A DNA stretch of 60,431 nucleotides from an uncultured Clostridium sp. (lineage in GTDB: Bacteria; Bacillota; Clostridia; Clostridiales; Clostridiaceae), in contig CAKVLD010000012.1 of the NCBI GenBank assembly GCA_934755305.1, positions 1 to 60,431 of the forward strand. Direction: 5' to 3'. The notes under the pieces are model-generated. The model was not told where the DNA came from. It did no database searches and saw nothing but the letters and a program-made list of their open reading frames with translations. Positions within the stretch are counted from its first letter, which is position 1. Each line of letters begins with the position of its first letter. Below are positions 52,840 to 60,431 of this stretch, piece by piece. A program made the position numbers and the translations under genes.

Positions 52840-54666
52840 TTATTTTTTATTTCTACTTATAAGTCTTCTTCTTTCTCCACTATCTAAAACTTTCTTTCTC
52901 ATTCTTATATTTACTGGAGTTACTTCAACTAACTCATCATTGTTTATGAACTCTAAAGAATTTTCAAGTGACATTATTATTGGCGGAACAAGCTTAACAG
53001 CTTCATCAGCTCCTGAAGATCTTGTGTTAGTAAGTTTTTTACCCTTACAAACATTTATATCTATATCTTCAGCTCTACCACATACACCAACTATCATTCC
53101 TTGGTATACAGTAGTTCCTGGATTAATAAATAATGATCCTTTATCTTGGGCATTAAATAAACCGTAAGCTATAGCTTCTCCTGATTCGAAAGCAACTATT
53201 GATCCTCTACTTCTAGTTGGAATATCTCCCTTGTAAGGACCATAACTATCAAATACATGGTTCATTATACCATTACCTTTTGTATCAGTCATGAATTCAT
53301 TTCTAAATCCTATAAGCCCTCTTGCTGGTACCTTAAATTCAAGTCTAGAATAACCATTTACTGCTGATGTCATATTAACCATTTCAGCTTTTCTAGGTCC
53401 TAGCTTTTCCATAACAGGTCCCATGAATTCTTCTGGAACATCTATAGTTAAGTATTCCATTGGCTCTAATTTCTTACCATTTTCTTCTTTAAAGATAACA
53501 TTAGCCTTTGAAACTTGGAATTCGTATCCTTCTCTTCTCATAGTTTCTATTAATATAGATAAGTGTAATTCACCTCTACCTGATACTTCATAACAATCAG
53601 GAGTTATTTCTTTAACTCTTAAACTTACGTTGGTTTCTAATTCTTGCATAAGTCTATCTCTTAAATGTCTTGAAGTTACAAATTCTCCTTCTTGACCTGC
53701 AAGTGGTGAATCATTAACCATAAAGTTCATACTTAATGTTGGTTCATCTATATGAACAAATGGTAATGCTTCTGGAGCAGTTGAATCTGCTATAGTATCT
53801 CCAATGTTAGCTTCTGTAACACCACTTAGAGCAACTATATCTCCAAATCCTGCTTCTTCAGTTTCTTCTCTCTTTAATCCGTTATATGTAAATAGATTAG
53901 TTACTTTGAAATTCTTAGTTGAACCATCATTACTTATTAATGTAACATTTTGATTCTTCTTAACTTTACCTCTATGAATTTTTCCAATAGCTATCTTACC
54001 TACGAAAGCATTAGAGTCTAGTGTAGTAACTAACATTTGGAATGGTTCATCCATATAGCCTTCTGGACAAGAAACATGCTTAATTATTGTTTCAAATAAT
54101 GGTTGCATATTATCATTTTCATCTTCTACCGCATACTTAGCAAATCCATTTCTAGCTGAAGCGTATATTATTGGGAAGTCTAATTGTTCATCATTAGCTC
54201 CTAATTCTATAAATAATTCAAATACTTCATCTATAACTTCTTCTGGTCTAGCATCTGGTTTATCTATTTTATTTATAACAACTATTGGTTTTAACCCTAA
54301 CTCTAAAGCTTTCTTTAATACGAATTTAGTTTGAGGCATTGGACCTTCATAAGAGTCAACTACTAGTAAAACAGAATCAACCATTTTAAGTACACGTTCA
54401 ACTTCCCCACCAAAATCTGCATGTCCTGGAGTATCAACTATGTTAATTTTAACACCGTTGTGCATAACAGCAGTATTTTTAGAAAGGATTGTAATCCCTC
54501 TTTCTTTTTCTAGATCATTAGAGTCCATAACTCTTTCTTGAACTTTTTCGTTAGTTCTAAAAACATGACTTTGTTTTAAAAGTGCATCTACTAATGTAGT
54601 TTTTCCATGGTCAACGTGAGCTATAATAGCAATATTTCTTATGTCTTCTCTCTTCATTAATTCCAT
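52840..54666 (-). CDS. typA: Translational GTPase TypA/BipA
   Basis: Seen: 608 residues with AHVDHGKTTLVDALL near 16, DTPGHADFGGEVER near 78, NKID near 134, then domains II, III, V and the C-terminal domain. GGAGG lies 6 bases before ATG 54,666. Known: ribosome-binding EF-G relative used in cold, stress and subunit assembly. Between rnj and mltG, its usual clostridial position. Confidence 0.96.
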   Translation of the reverse strand: MELMKREDIRNIAIIAHVDHGKTTLVDALLKQSHVFRTNEKVQERVMDSNDLEKERGITILSKNTAVMHNGVKINIVDTPGHADFGGEVERVLKMVDSVLLVVDSYEGPMPQTKFVLKKALELGLKPIVVINKIDKPDARPEEVIDEVFELFIELGANDEQLDFPIIYASARNGFAKYAVEDENDNMQPLFETIIKHVSCPEGYMDEPFQMLVTTLDSNAFVGKIAIGKIHRGKVKKNQNVTLISNDGSTKNFKVTNLFTYNGLKREETEEAGFGDIVALSGVTEANIGDTIADSTAPEALPFVHIDEPTLSMNFMVNDSPLAGQEGEFVTSRHLRDRLMQELETNVSLRVKEITPDCYEVSGRGELHLSILIETMRREGYEFQVSKANVIFKEENGKKLEPMEYLTIDVPEEFMGPVMEKLGPRKAEMVNMTSAVNGYSRLEFKVPARGLIGFRNEFMTDTKGNGIMNHVFDSYGPYKGDIPTRSRGSIVAFESGEAIAYGLFNAQDKGSLFINPGTTVYQGMIVGVCGRAEDIDINVCKGKKLTNTRSSGADEAVKLVPPIIMSLENSLEFINNDELVEVTPVNIRMRKKVLDSGERRRLISRNKK

Positions 54667-54729
54667 TGTTTACCTCCATTTTTTTGGGTTTCTCTTTATG
54701 TAAACCTATAAATATTTTTTTCCAAAATA

Positions 54730-54755
54730 AAATTGGATACAATCGTATCCAATTT
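54730..54755 (-). terminator. Terminator after rnj
   Basis: AAATTGGATAC (54730-54740) pairs with GTATCCAATTT (54745-54755) around AATC; the minus strand is T-rich beyond it. Confidence 0.75.
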
Positions 54756-54803
54756 ATCAACAACATTTTTATTGTAAACTCTTATTACTAAAAAGTCAAT
54801 ATA

Positions 54804-56471
54804 TTATATTTCCATAATAATTGGTAGAATCATAGGTTTTCTCTTAGTCTTTTCATATAAGAATTCTCTTAATTCATCTCTCATGTTTGATTTTAAAGTC
54901 GCCCAGTCAGTTATGTTCTTTTCTTCGCAATCCTTTAAAACTTCTTTAACAATTTCCCTTGCTTGATCCATAAGTCCTTCAGATTCTCTAACATAAACAA
55001 ATCCTCTTGAAATAATATCTGGACCAGCTATCACAGTACCTGTTTCTTTTTCTATTGTAACTACAATTGTTAAAATACCGTCTTGAGATAAATGTTTTCT
55101 ATCTCTTAACACAATGTGACCAACATCACCTACACCTAATCCATCTACAAATACTTGACCTGAAGTAACTGTACCTGTTTTCTTGATGTAATTTCTAGTT
55201 ATTTCAATAACATCTCCATTTTCACCAATATAACAATTTCTTTGTTGCATTCCTAACTTACATGCTAATTCGGCATGTTGTTTTAAATGTCTATACTCTC
55301 CATGAACTGGAATAAAGAATCTTGGTTTAACTAAAGAATGCATAAGTTTTAATTCTTCTTGACAAGCATGACCTGAAACATGCACATCAGCTAAAGATTC
55401 ATATATAACATCTGCACCTTTTTTAAATAATTGATTTATTACCCTGGAAATAAACTTCTCATTTCCTGGAATTGGAGAAGCTGAAATAATAACTGTATCT
55501 CCTTCAAGTACATTTATTTTTCTATGTTCAGAAGCTGCCATTCTAGCAAGAGCTGACATTGGCTCTCCTTGGCTTCCTGTTGTAATTAATACAACTTGAT
55601 TATTAGGATACTTTGAAACTTGATCTATCGATATTAGTGTATCCTCTTTTGTTTCTAAATATCCAAGCTCCATTGCTACTTGAACAATATTCTCCATACT
55701 TCTTCCTGATACAGCAACTTTTCTTCCATAGTGTTCTGCTGCATCGATAATTTGTTGAATTCTATGAACATTAGATGCAAATGTTGCAACTATAATTCTG
55801 CCAGAAGCCTTACCAAATAATTTAATAAAGCTTTCACCTACAATCCTTTCTGACATAGTATAGCCTCTTCTTTCAACATTTGTTGAATCTGCAAGCATAA
55901 CTAATACACCCTTTTTACCTAATTCAGCAAATCTAGCAAAATCCGTTAACTGTCCATCTATTGGAGTATAATCGATTTTGAAATCTCCTGTATGTAGTAC
56001 TACTCCAAGTGGAGTATGTACTGCTATCGCAACTGAATCTGCAATAGAGTGATTTGTTTTTATAAATTCAACAGAAACTGTATTCAATTTTATTACATCT
56101 CTTGGTTTTACTCTCTTTAATTCTGTTACGCCTAGTAATCCGTGTTCTCTAAGCTTTGTTTCAACAATTCCAAGAGTAAGTTTAGTACCATAAATAGGAA
56201 CATTTATTTGCTTTAATACATATGGCAATGCACCTATATGGTCTTCATGGCCGTGAGTTAAAAATATACCTCTAATTTTTTCTTGATTTTTTATCAAATA
56301 CGAAACATCTGGAATTACAACATCTATCCCGAACATATCCTCATCCGGAAATCTAAGGCCACAATCAATAACTACTATATCATCCTTAAATTCTATAGCT
56401 GTCATATTCTTACCGATTTCATTTAATCCACCAAGAGGTACTATCTTAACCTTTGCTCTTTCTGTTCTCAT
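54804..56471 (-). CDS. rnj: Ribonuclease J
   Basis: Seen: 555 residues of the metallo-beta-lactamase/beta-CASP class. Metal motif FLTHGHEDHIGALPYV near 68-83, catalytic GDFKID near 165, beta-CASP SGRSMENIVQVA and the RPMILPIIMEI tail. Known: 5'-3' exo- and endonuclease central to Firmicute mRNA decay. A single copy is seen in this window, so I do not choose between J1 and J2. Confidence 0.95.
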   Translation of the reverse strand: MRTERAKVKIVPLGGLNEIGKNMTAIEFKDDIVVIDCGLRFPDEDMFGIDVVIPDVSYLIKNQEKIRGIFLTHGHEDHIGALPYVLKQINVPIYGTKLTLGIVETKLREHGLLGVTELKRVKPRDVIKLNTVSVEFIKTNHSIADSVAIAVHTPLGVVLHTGDFKIDYTPIDGQLTDFARFAELGKKGVLVMLADSTNVERRGYTMSERIVGESFIKLFGKASGRIIVATFASNVHRIQQIIDAAEHYGRKVAVSGRSMENIVQVAMELGYLETKEDTLISIDQVSKYPNNQVVLITTGSQGEPMSALARMAASEHRKINVLEGDTVIISASPIPGNEKFISRVINQLFKKGADVIYESLADVHVSGHACQEELKLMHSLVKPRFFIPVHGEYRHLKQHAELACKLGMQQRNCYIGENGDVIEITRNYIKKTGTVTSGQVFVDGLGVGDVGHIVLRDRKHLSQDGILTIVVTIEKETGTVIAGPDIISRGFVYVRESEGLMDQAREIVKEVLKDCEEKNITDWATLKSNMRDELREFLYEKTKRKPMILPIIMEI

Positions 56472-56533
56472 GTTTCCCCTCCTTATTAGATTTTTATATA
56501 AACAAAGGAAATCTCATTCTTAAGATAATCCTT

Positions 56534-56995
56534 TTATTCATCAAGTTTTTTCTGACAGTCGCTACAAACTCCATAGAACTTAACAACATGATCTAATATT
56601 TTAAATCCATAATCTTTTTCTATAGAACCTTCAAGATTATCTAATAAGTCATCTTCTACTTCTATTATTTTATTACAAACTTCGCATATAAGATGATGAT
56701 GTCTATGAGTTTCATCACTATGAACCAACTCATATCTACTGCAACCATCATTTAAATATAATCTACTTACAACTCCTACTTTCTCTAAAAGTAAAATTGT
56801 CCTATACACAGTTGCTAAACCTATTTCTGGACATACTTTCTTTACTTCGTCGTAGATCTCTTCAGCAGTTAGGTGCTTTCCCTCATTATCTACTATAGTA
56901 TCTACAATAGCTCTTCTTTGAGGCGTTAACTTATAACCTTCTTTTTTTAATTCTTCTTTAAGAACATCGTAATCTATTTCGATAACCTTTCCCAT
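56534..56995 (-). CDS. Fur-family metal/peroxide-responsive regulator
   Basis: Seen: 153 residues. A winged helix (YKLTPQRRAIVDTIVDNEGK...EIGLATVYRTILLL) and a metal-binding C-terminal domain with HHHLICEVCNK and GVCSDCQ for the structural zinc. ATG 56,995 is preferred to GTG 57,004 because AGAGGG lies 7 bases before it. Known: Fur, PerR and Zur share this layout; the sequence alone does not decide which. Just upstream of rnj and below ruvX. Confidence 0.9.
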   Translation of the reverse strand: MGKVIEIDYDVLKEELKKEGYKLTPQRRAIVDTIVDNEGKHLTAEEIYDEVKKVCPEIGLATVYRTILLLEKVGVVSRLYLNDGCSRYELVHSDETHRHHHLICEVCNKIIEVEDDLLDNLEGSIEKDYGFKILDHVVKFYGVCSDCQKKLDE

Positions 56996-57023
56996 CTTAA
57001 ACACCCTCTCTCAAATTCATTTT

Positions 57024-57287
57024 TTACATTTCCTCTTGCATTAGTAATTCATATGTTTCTGCAACTAAATCAAATTCATTTTCATCTTCAATAGTCACAT
57101 AACTATCATTACCCTCTTCATCTTGTACATATTTCAATACATATGCTTCATCAGTATCTAATTCTGCTGGTGTAACCACTATGTACTCAGATCCTAAATC
57201 TTCTATTTTAAAGAAAGTTATTACTTTCATTTTTTCTTCTTTACCTTCTTCATTTAGTAAATATATATATTCTAATTCTTTTACCAT
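57024..57287 (-). CDS. DUF1292 protein (YrzB family)
   Basis: Seen: 87 residues, strongly acidic, with DLGSEYIVVTPAE and the DUF1292 pattern ending TYELLMQEEM. Known: a conserved small family beside yrrK (ruvX) in Firmicutes, function unknown. Here it lies between ruvX and the Fur-family gene, the same order as Bacillus yrrK-yrzB. Confidence 0.85.
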   Translation of the reverse strand: MVKELEYIYLLNEEGKEEKMKVITFFKIEDLGSEYIVVTPAELDTDEAYVLKYVQDEEGNDSYVTIEDENEFDLVAETYELLMQEEM

Positions 57288-57366
57288 TTAAAATATCTCT
57301 CCTTTTGTAATCATTTTAATTATTTATTCTATGTATTGTCAATAATAATTTTCAATCAATATTTTT

Positions 57367-57786
57367 TTATCTAGCATTAGATATTCTGTCTAAATATCCT
57401 TGAAGTATGTATGAAGCTGCAATTTTATCCACTATTTTTTTACGTTTTCCTCTTGATAAATCTGCTTCTAACATAGCTCTATGAGCTGCTACAGTTGTAA
57501 GTCTTTCATCCCAGAATTCTATTTTAATACCTATTTCTTCTTTTATAAGTTCCGAAAATTCTTGAATCTTTTCACCTGCAAAACCTATAGTCCCATTCAT
57601 ATTTTTAGGTAGTCCTATTACTATTGTTTCCACCTTATATTCATCGCAAATCTTTTTCAATTCTTCTATATCTTTGCTCTTTTTTTCTCTTCTTATAGTA
57701 GTTATTCCTTGAGCTGTGAAACCTAACGGATCAGATACAGCTACTCCTATTGTCTTTTGGCCTACATCTAAACCTAATATTCTCAT
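57367..57786 (-). CDS. ruvX: Putative pre-16S rRNA nuclease / Holliday junction resolvase YqgF
   Basis: Seen: 139 residues with the RNase H-like start MRILGLDVGQKTIGVAVSD, IVIGLPKNMNG near 58 and FWDERLTT near 104, with catalytic Asp/Glu present. Known: YqgF processes pre-16S rRNA 5' ends, and a junction-resolvase activity has been proposed. It lies between ireB and the DUF1292 gene, as in Bacillus yrrK. Confidence 0.94.
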   Translation of the reverse strand: MRILGLDVGQKTIGVAVSDPLGFTAQGITTIRREKKSKDIEELKKICDEYKVETIVIGLPKNMNGTIGFAGEKIQEFSELIKEEIGIKIEFWDERLTTVAAHRAMLEADLSRGKRKKIVDKIAASYILQGYLDRISNAR

Positions 57787-57816
57787 TATTACTCCTTTAT
57801 ATATATATAGTTAAAA

Positions 57817-57839
57817 GGTGCCCGTTTTTAACGGGCACC
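57817..57839 (-). terminator. Terminator after ireB
   Basis: GGTGCCCGTT (57817-57826) and AACGGGCACC (57830-57839) form a 10-bp GC-rich stem with a TTT loop. The minus strand continues TTTTAA. It should reduce readthrough from ireB into ruvX. Confidence 0.8.
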
Positions 57840-57842
57840 CTT

Positions 57843-58103
57843 TTATTTTATGGCTAAATAAGATTTAATTACTTCTTCTAGAATTTCATCTCTTTCCAGT
57901 TTCCGTACTAAAGCTCTTGCTCCGTTATAATTTGTAATGTAAGTAGGGTCTCCAGAAAGTAAATATCCAACAAGTTGATTTATAGGATTATATCCCTTAT
58001 TTTGTAAAGAATCATAAACATCTGTTAATATTGCCTTTGTTAAAACTTCCTTATTTTTTGTCATGTCAAATTGCATTGTTTTTTCTATATTATTATCACT
58101 CAT
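57843..58103 (-). CDS. ireB: IreB-family regulatory phosphoprotein (YrzL)
   Basis: Seen: 86 residues with IEKTMQFDMTKN near the N-terminus and VGYLLSGDPTYITNYNGAR in the core, the UPF0297/IreB family. Thr9 and Thr15 lie where Enterococcus IreB is phosphorylated by the PASTA kinase IreK. Known: IreB tunes cephalosporin resistance and envelope stress signalling. The cognate kinase/phosphatase pair is at 5,103-7,836 in this window. It sits between alaS and ruvX, the universal Firmicute order. Confidence 0.93.
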   Translation of the reverse strand: MSDNNIEKTMQFDMTKNKEVLTKAILTDVYDSLQNKGYNPINQLVGYLLSGDPTYITNYNGARALVRKLERDEILEEVIKSYLAIK

Positions 58104-58233
58104 AATATTGCTGCCAATAACTGCAGCTCACCCCCTTACCATTTGTTAAGGATTTTTATTACTATTTCTAGTATACCCATATACCCTCTATTTATACTAA
58201 CCTAATTATACTCCATTTAAATCTAAATGTATA

Positions 58234-60431
58234 CTATTTTAAAGAAGAATTAACTATTTCAAATACTTTTTCTACTGCTTCACTTATTCCTGCTGGATTC
58301 TTTCCACCGGCTTGTGCCATATCTGGTCTTCCACCGCCTCCTCCTCCAACAATTTGTGCTACTGATTTAATTATGTTACCACAATGAACTCCCTTAGCCA
58401 AGCTATCTTTAGTAGCCATAGCAACTAAATTAACTTTTCCTCCATTATTACTCATTAAAACAACAACACCAGTGCCTATTTTATTTCTAATCTTATCAGC
58501 TAAATCTCTTAAAGCATTTCCATCAACATCTTCTAAAGCATATGAAACCACTTTAATACCATTCATTTCTTTTGCAGACTTAATTATATCATCTTCTGCT
58601 CCACTTGTTAACTTGCTCTTAAGTTCTGCTATTTCTTTTTCTTTTTCTTTAATTTCTGCACCTTGAGCAGCTATTCTGTTTAATACATCTTTTTCAGCAC
58701 ACTTTAATGCATGACATGCATCCTTTAATAAGTTTTGCTTTTCTTCTACATATTTAATAGCGTTAAATCCAGTAATAGCTTCTATTCTTCTAGTACCAGC
58801 AGCTACCCCTGATTCCCCTATTATCTTAAATAAACCAATTTCTCCTGAATTCTTAACGTGAGTACCACCACATAATTCTTTAGAGAATTCTCCAACACAT
58901 ACTACTCTAACCTTATCCCCATATTTATCATCAAATAAAGCCATAGCACCTGTTTCTTTAGCTTCTTCTAAAGTCATTAGCTTAGTTTCAACATTAAATA
59001 CTTCCATTATTTTAGCATTAACTAAAGACTCTGTCTTTTCTATTTCTTCTTGAGTTAATCCTTGGAAGTGAGTAAAGTCGAATCTTAATCTTTCTTCATC
59101 AACATATGATCCAGCTTGATGTACGTGATCTCCAACTACTTCTTTTAAAGCTTCTTGTAACATATGTGTAGCTGTATGATTCTTACAAATACTGCTTCTT
59201 CTAATTTCATTAACCTTTAATGTTACTTTATCTCCCTTAGTTAAAGTTCCTTCTATCACCTTTACATAGTGAATAGTTTTTCCTCCAACATTTTTCTTAG
59301 TATTATAAACATCTACCACTAATCCATCTTTAAGTATTTGACCTTTATCTCCTACTTGACCACCCATCTCAGCATAGAAAGGAGTCTTATCAGTTAATAC
59401 AAACCCTTCTTCTCCAGCCTTTAGTGTATCTACAAAATCAGAATCGTTAGCTATTACTAATACTGTAGCTTCCGTTTCTAATTCAGTATATCCTACAAAT
59501 TCACTGTTTAATGAAGCATCAATTTTATTTATTGCAAGTTCTTCACTACCCATGTAAGAAGATTCTCCTCTTGCATTTCTAGCTCTTGTTCTTTGATCTT
59601 CCATTTCTTTATCGAAGTTTTCTCTATCAACCTTTAACCCTTTTTCTTCACAGATTTCTTCTGTTAATTCATATGGGAATCCAAAAGTATCATAAAGTTT
59701 AAATGCTTTCTTACCATCTAAAGTATCTTCTTTATTAGCTAAAAGTTCATCAATATAGCCTAAAAGAATATTTGTACCAGCATCTATAGTCTCATTAAAT
59801 CTTTCTTCTTCTAAAGAAACCATTTTCTTTATGTAATCTTGGTTTTCTCTAAGTTCTGGATAAGCATCTCCATAATTTGCTATTACTTCATCTACTATCT
59901 TAGTTAAGAATAGCCCTTTAATTCCAAGAAGTCTACCATGTCTTGCAGCTCTTCTTAAAAGTCTTCTAAGAACATATCCCCTACCTTCATTACTTGGAGC
60001 AACACCATCTGATATAAGCATAGTTACACCTTTTGCATGGTCTGTAATTATTCTTAAAGAAGTGTCTTGATTATTGTCAACTCCATATTTAACACCTGAT
60101 ATTTCCGAAACTTTACCTAATATATTTTTAACTGTATCTATTTCAAATATATTATCTACACCTTGCATTATTGTTGCAATTCTTTCAAGTCCCATACCAG
60201 TATCTATGTTTGGATGTTCTAGTCTATTGTAATTACCATCTTCATCTTTATCAAATTGAGTAAATACTAGGTTCCAGAATTCAACTACTCTATCTTCATC
60301 TGCAGCTTCTAAGAAATCTTCTACATTTCTTATACTTCCATCTCCTCTATCATAGTGAATTTCTGTACATGGTCCACATGGTCCAACACCTATTTCCCAG
60401 AAGTTATCGTCTTTTCCTAATCTGAATATTC
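58234..60431 (-). CDS. alaS: Alanyl-tRNA synthetase, 5' end outside the window
   Basis: Seen: about 731 codons. Upstream of ATG 60,195 the frame continues open to the window edge with class II motifs such as NFWEIGVGPCGPCTEIHYD; that ATG lies inside the MGLERI motif and is not the start. Also present: RRLLRRAARHGRLLG, the editing-domain HTATHMLQEAL and the CGGTHV metal site, with a C-terminal C-Ala domain. Full length should be near 880, so about 150 N-terminal residues are missing. Known: charges tRNA-Ala and proofreads Ser/Gly. Confidence 0.98.
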   Translation of the reverse strand, partial: IFRLGKDDNFWEIGVGPCGPCTEIHYDRGDGSIRNVEDFLEAADEDRVVEFWNLVFTQFDKDEDGNYNRLEHPNIDTGMGLERIATIMQGVDNIFEIDTVKNILGKVSEISGVKYGVDNNQDTSLRIITDHAKGVTMLISDGVAPSNEGRGYVLRRLLRRAARHGRLLGIKGLFLTKIVDEVIANYGDAYPELRENQDYIKKMVSLEEERFNETIDAGTNILLGYIDELLANKEDTLDGKKAFKLYDTFGFPYELTEEICEEKGLKVDRENFDKEMEDQRTRARNARGESSYMGSEELAINKIDASLNSEFVGYTELETEATVLVIANDSDFVDTLKAGEEGFVLTDKTPFYAEMGGQVGDKGQILKDGLVVDVYNTKKNVGGKTIHYVKVIEGTLTKGDKVTLKVNEIRRSSICKNHTATHMLQEALKEVVGDHVHQAGSYVDEERLRFDFTHFQGLTQEEIEKTESLVNAKIMEVFNVETKLMTLEEAKETGAMALFDDKYGDKVRVVCVGEFSKELCGGTHVKNSGEIGLFKIIGESGVAAGTRRIEAITGFNAIKYVEEKQNLLKDACHALKCAEKDVLNRIAAQGAEIKEKEKEIAELKSKLTSGAEDDIIKSAKEMNGIKVVSYALEDVDGNALRDLADKIRNKIGTGVVVLMSNNGGKVNLVAMATKDSLAKGVHCGNIIKSVAQIVGGGGGGRPDMAQAGGKNPAGISEAVEKVFEIVNSSLK

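Noticed and set aside
1..60431. CRISPR array, tRNA or rRNA genes, insertion sequence or full prophage
   Set aside because: No regular direct-repeat array, cloverleaf, rRNA core or transposase/integrase frame was found by reading.

Overview
The window is low-GC, strongly minus-strand-biased chromosomal DNA of a spore-forming Firmicute, best placed in Clostridium sensu stricto (cluster I). The placement rests on clostridial versions of SpoIIGA, SigE, SigG, SigK, SpoIVA and SpoVM, a PilT/FtsA-like/FtsZ cluster, and a gene order that otherwise follows the Bacillus subtilis ylo and yrr neighbourhoods. Species is not assigned. Only rpmB and a branched-chain aminotransferase are intact genes on the plus strand.

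Region 1 (about 180-17,890) is the conserved ylo block, read leftward from a strong promoter at 17,861-17,889: yicC, remA, gmk, rpoZ, coaBC, priA, def, fmt, a membrane zinc peptidase, rsmB, rlmN, stp, prkC, rsgA, rpe, thiN. Then come the tiny sporulation gene spoVM (23 codons, 2,675-2,746), rpmB on the other strand, and a yloU/fakA pair. It joins nucleotide, cofactor, translation-start and ribosome-maturation functions to the PASTA kinase/phosphatase pair.

Region 2 (about 17,890-25,980) is accessory. It holds DUF1653, a cytidine-deaminase-like protein, an AraC/GyrI-type regulator broken by a one-base deletion, a GNAT acetyltransferase, a relic of a secreted protein, a guanine-riboswitch-controlled purine permease, an asparaginase, a PBECR-type nuclease-like protein and ilvE. 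Between the nuclease-like gene and the asparaginase lies a compact transcript unit (24,062-24,248) with a good promoter, a three-hairpin aptamer-like fold, a possible antiterminator and a perfect terminator. It has riboswitch architecture and I could not assign it to a known class. A dispersed repeat family occurs at 1-53, 18,082-18,208 and 30,451-30,511.

Region 3 (about 25,980-38,950) carries spoIVA, gpsA, der, the pst phosphate-uptake operon with phoU, a PhoP/PhoR-type two-component pair, pgeF and nrdR. pstA has an in-frame TAA followed by 37 more codons of good PstA C-terminus, so high-affinity phosphate uptake may be inactive in this isolate.

Region 4 (about 39,000-47,300) is the sporulation and division core: a PRC-barrel YlmC/YmxH protein, sigG, sigE, spoIIGA, ftsZ, an ftsA-like gene, pilT, a secreted peptidoglycan-binding protein and an uninterrupted sigK.

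Region 5 (about 47,450-60,431) is the yrr block: a class B penicillin-binding protein, udk, a U32 peptidase-like gene, a TrmR-like methyltransferase, mltG, typA, rnj, a Fur-family regulator, a DUF1292 protein, ruvX, ireB and a 5'-truncated alaS. IreB is a known substrate type of the PrkC kinase encoded in region 1, so both ends of one phospho-signalling circuit lie in the window. No rRNA, tRNA, CRISPR array, insertion sequence or complete prophage was seen.
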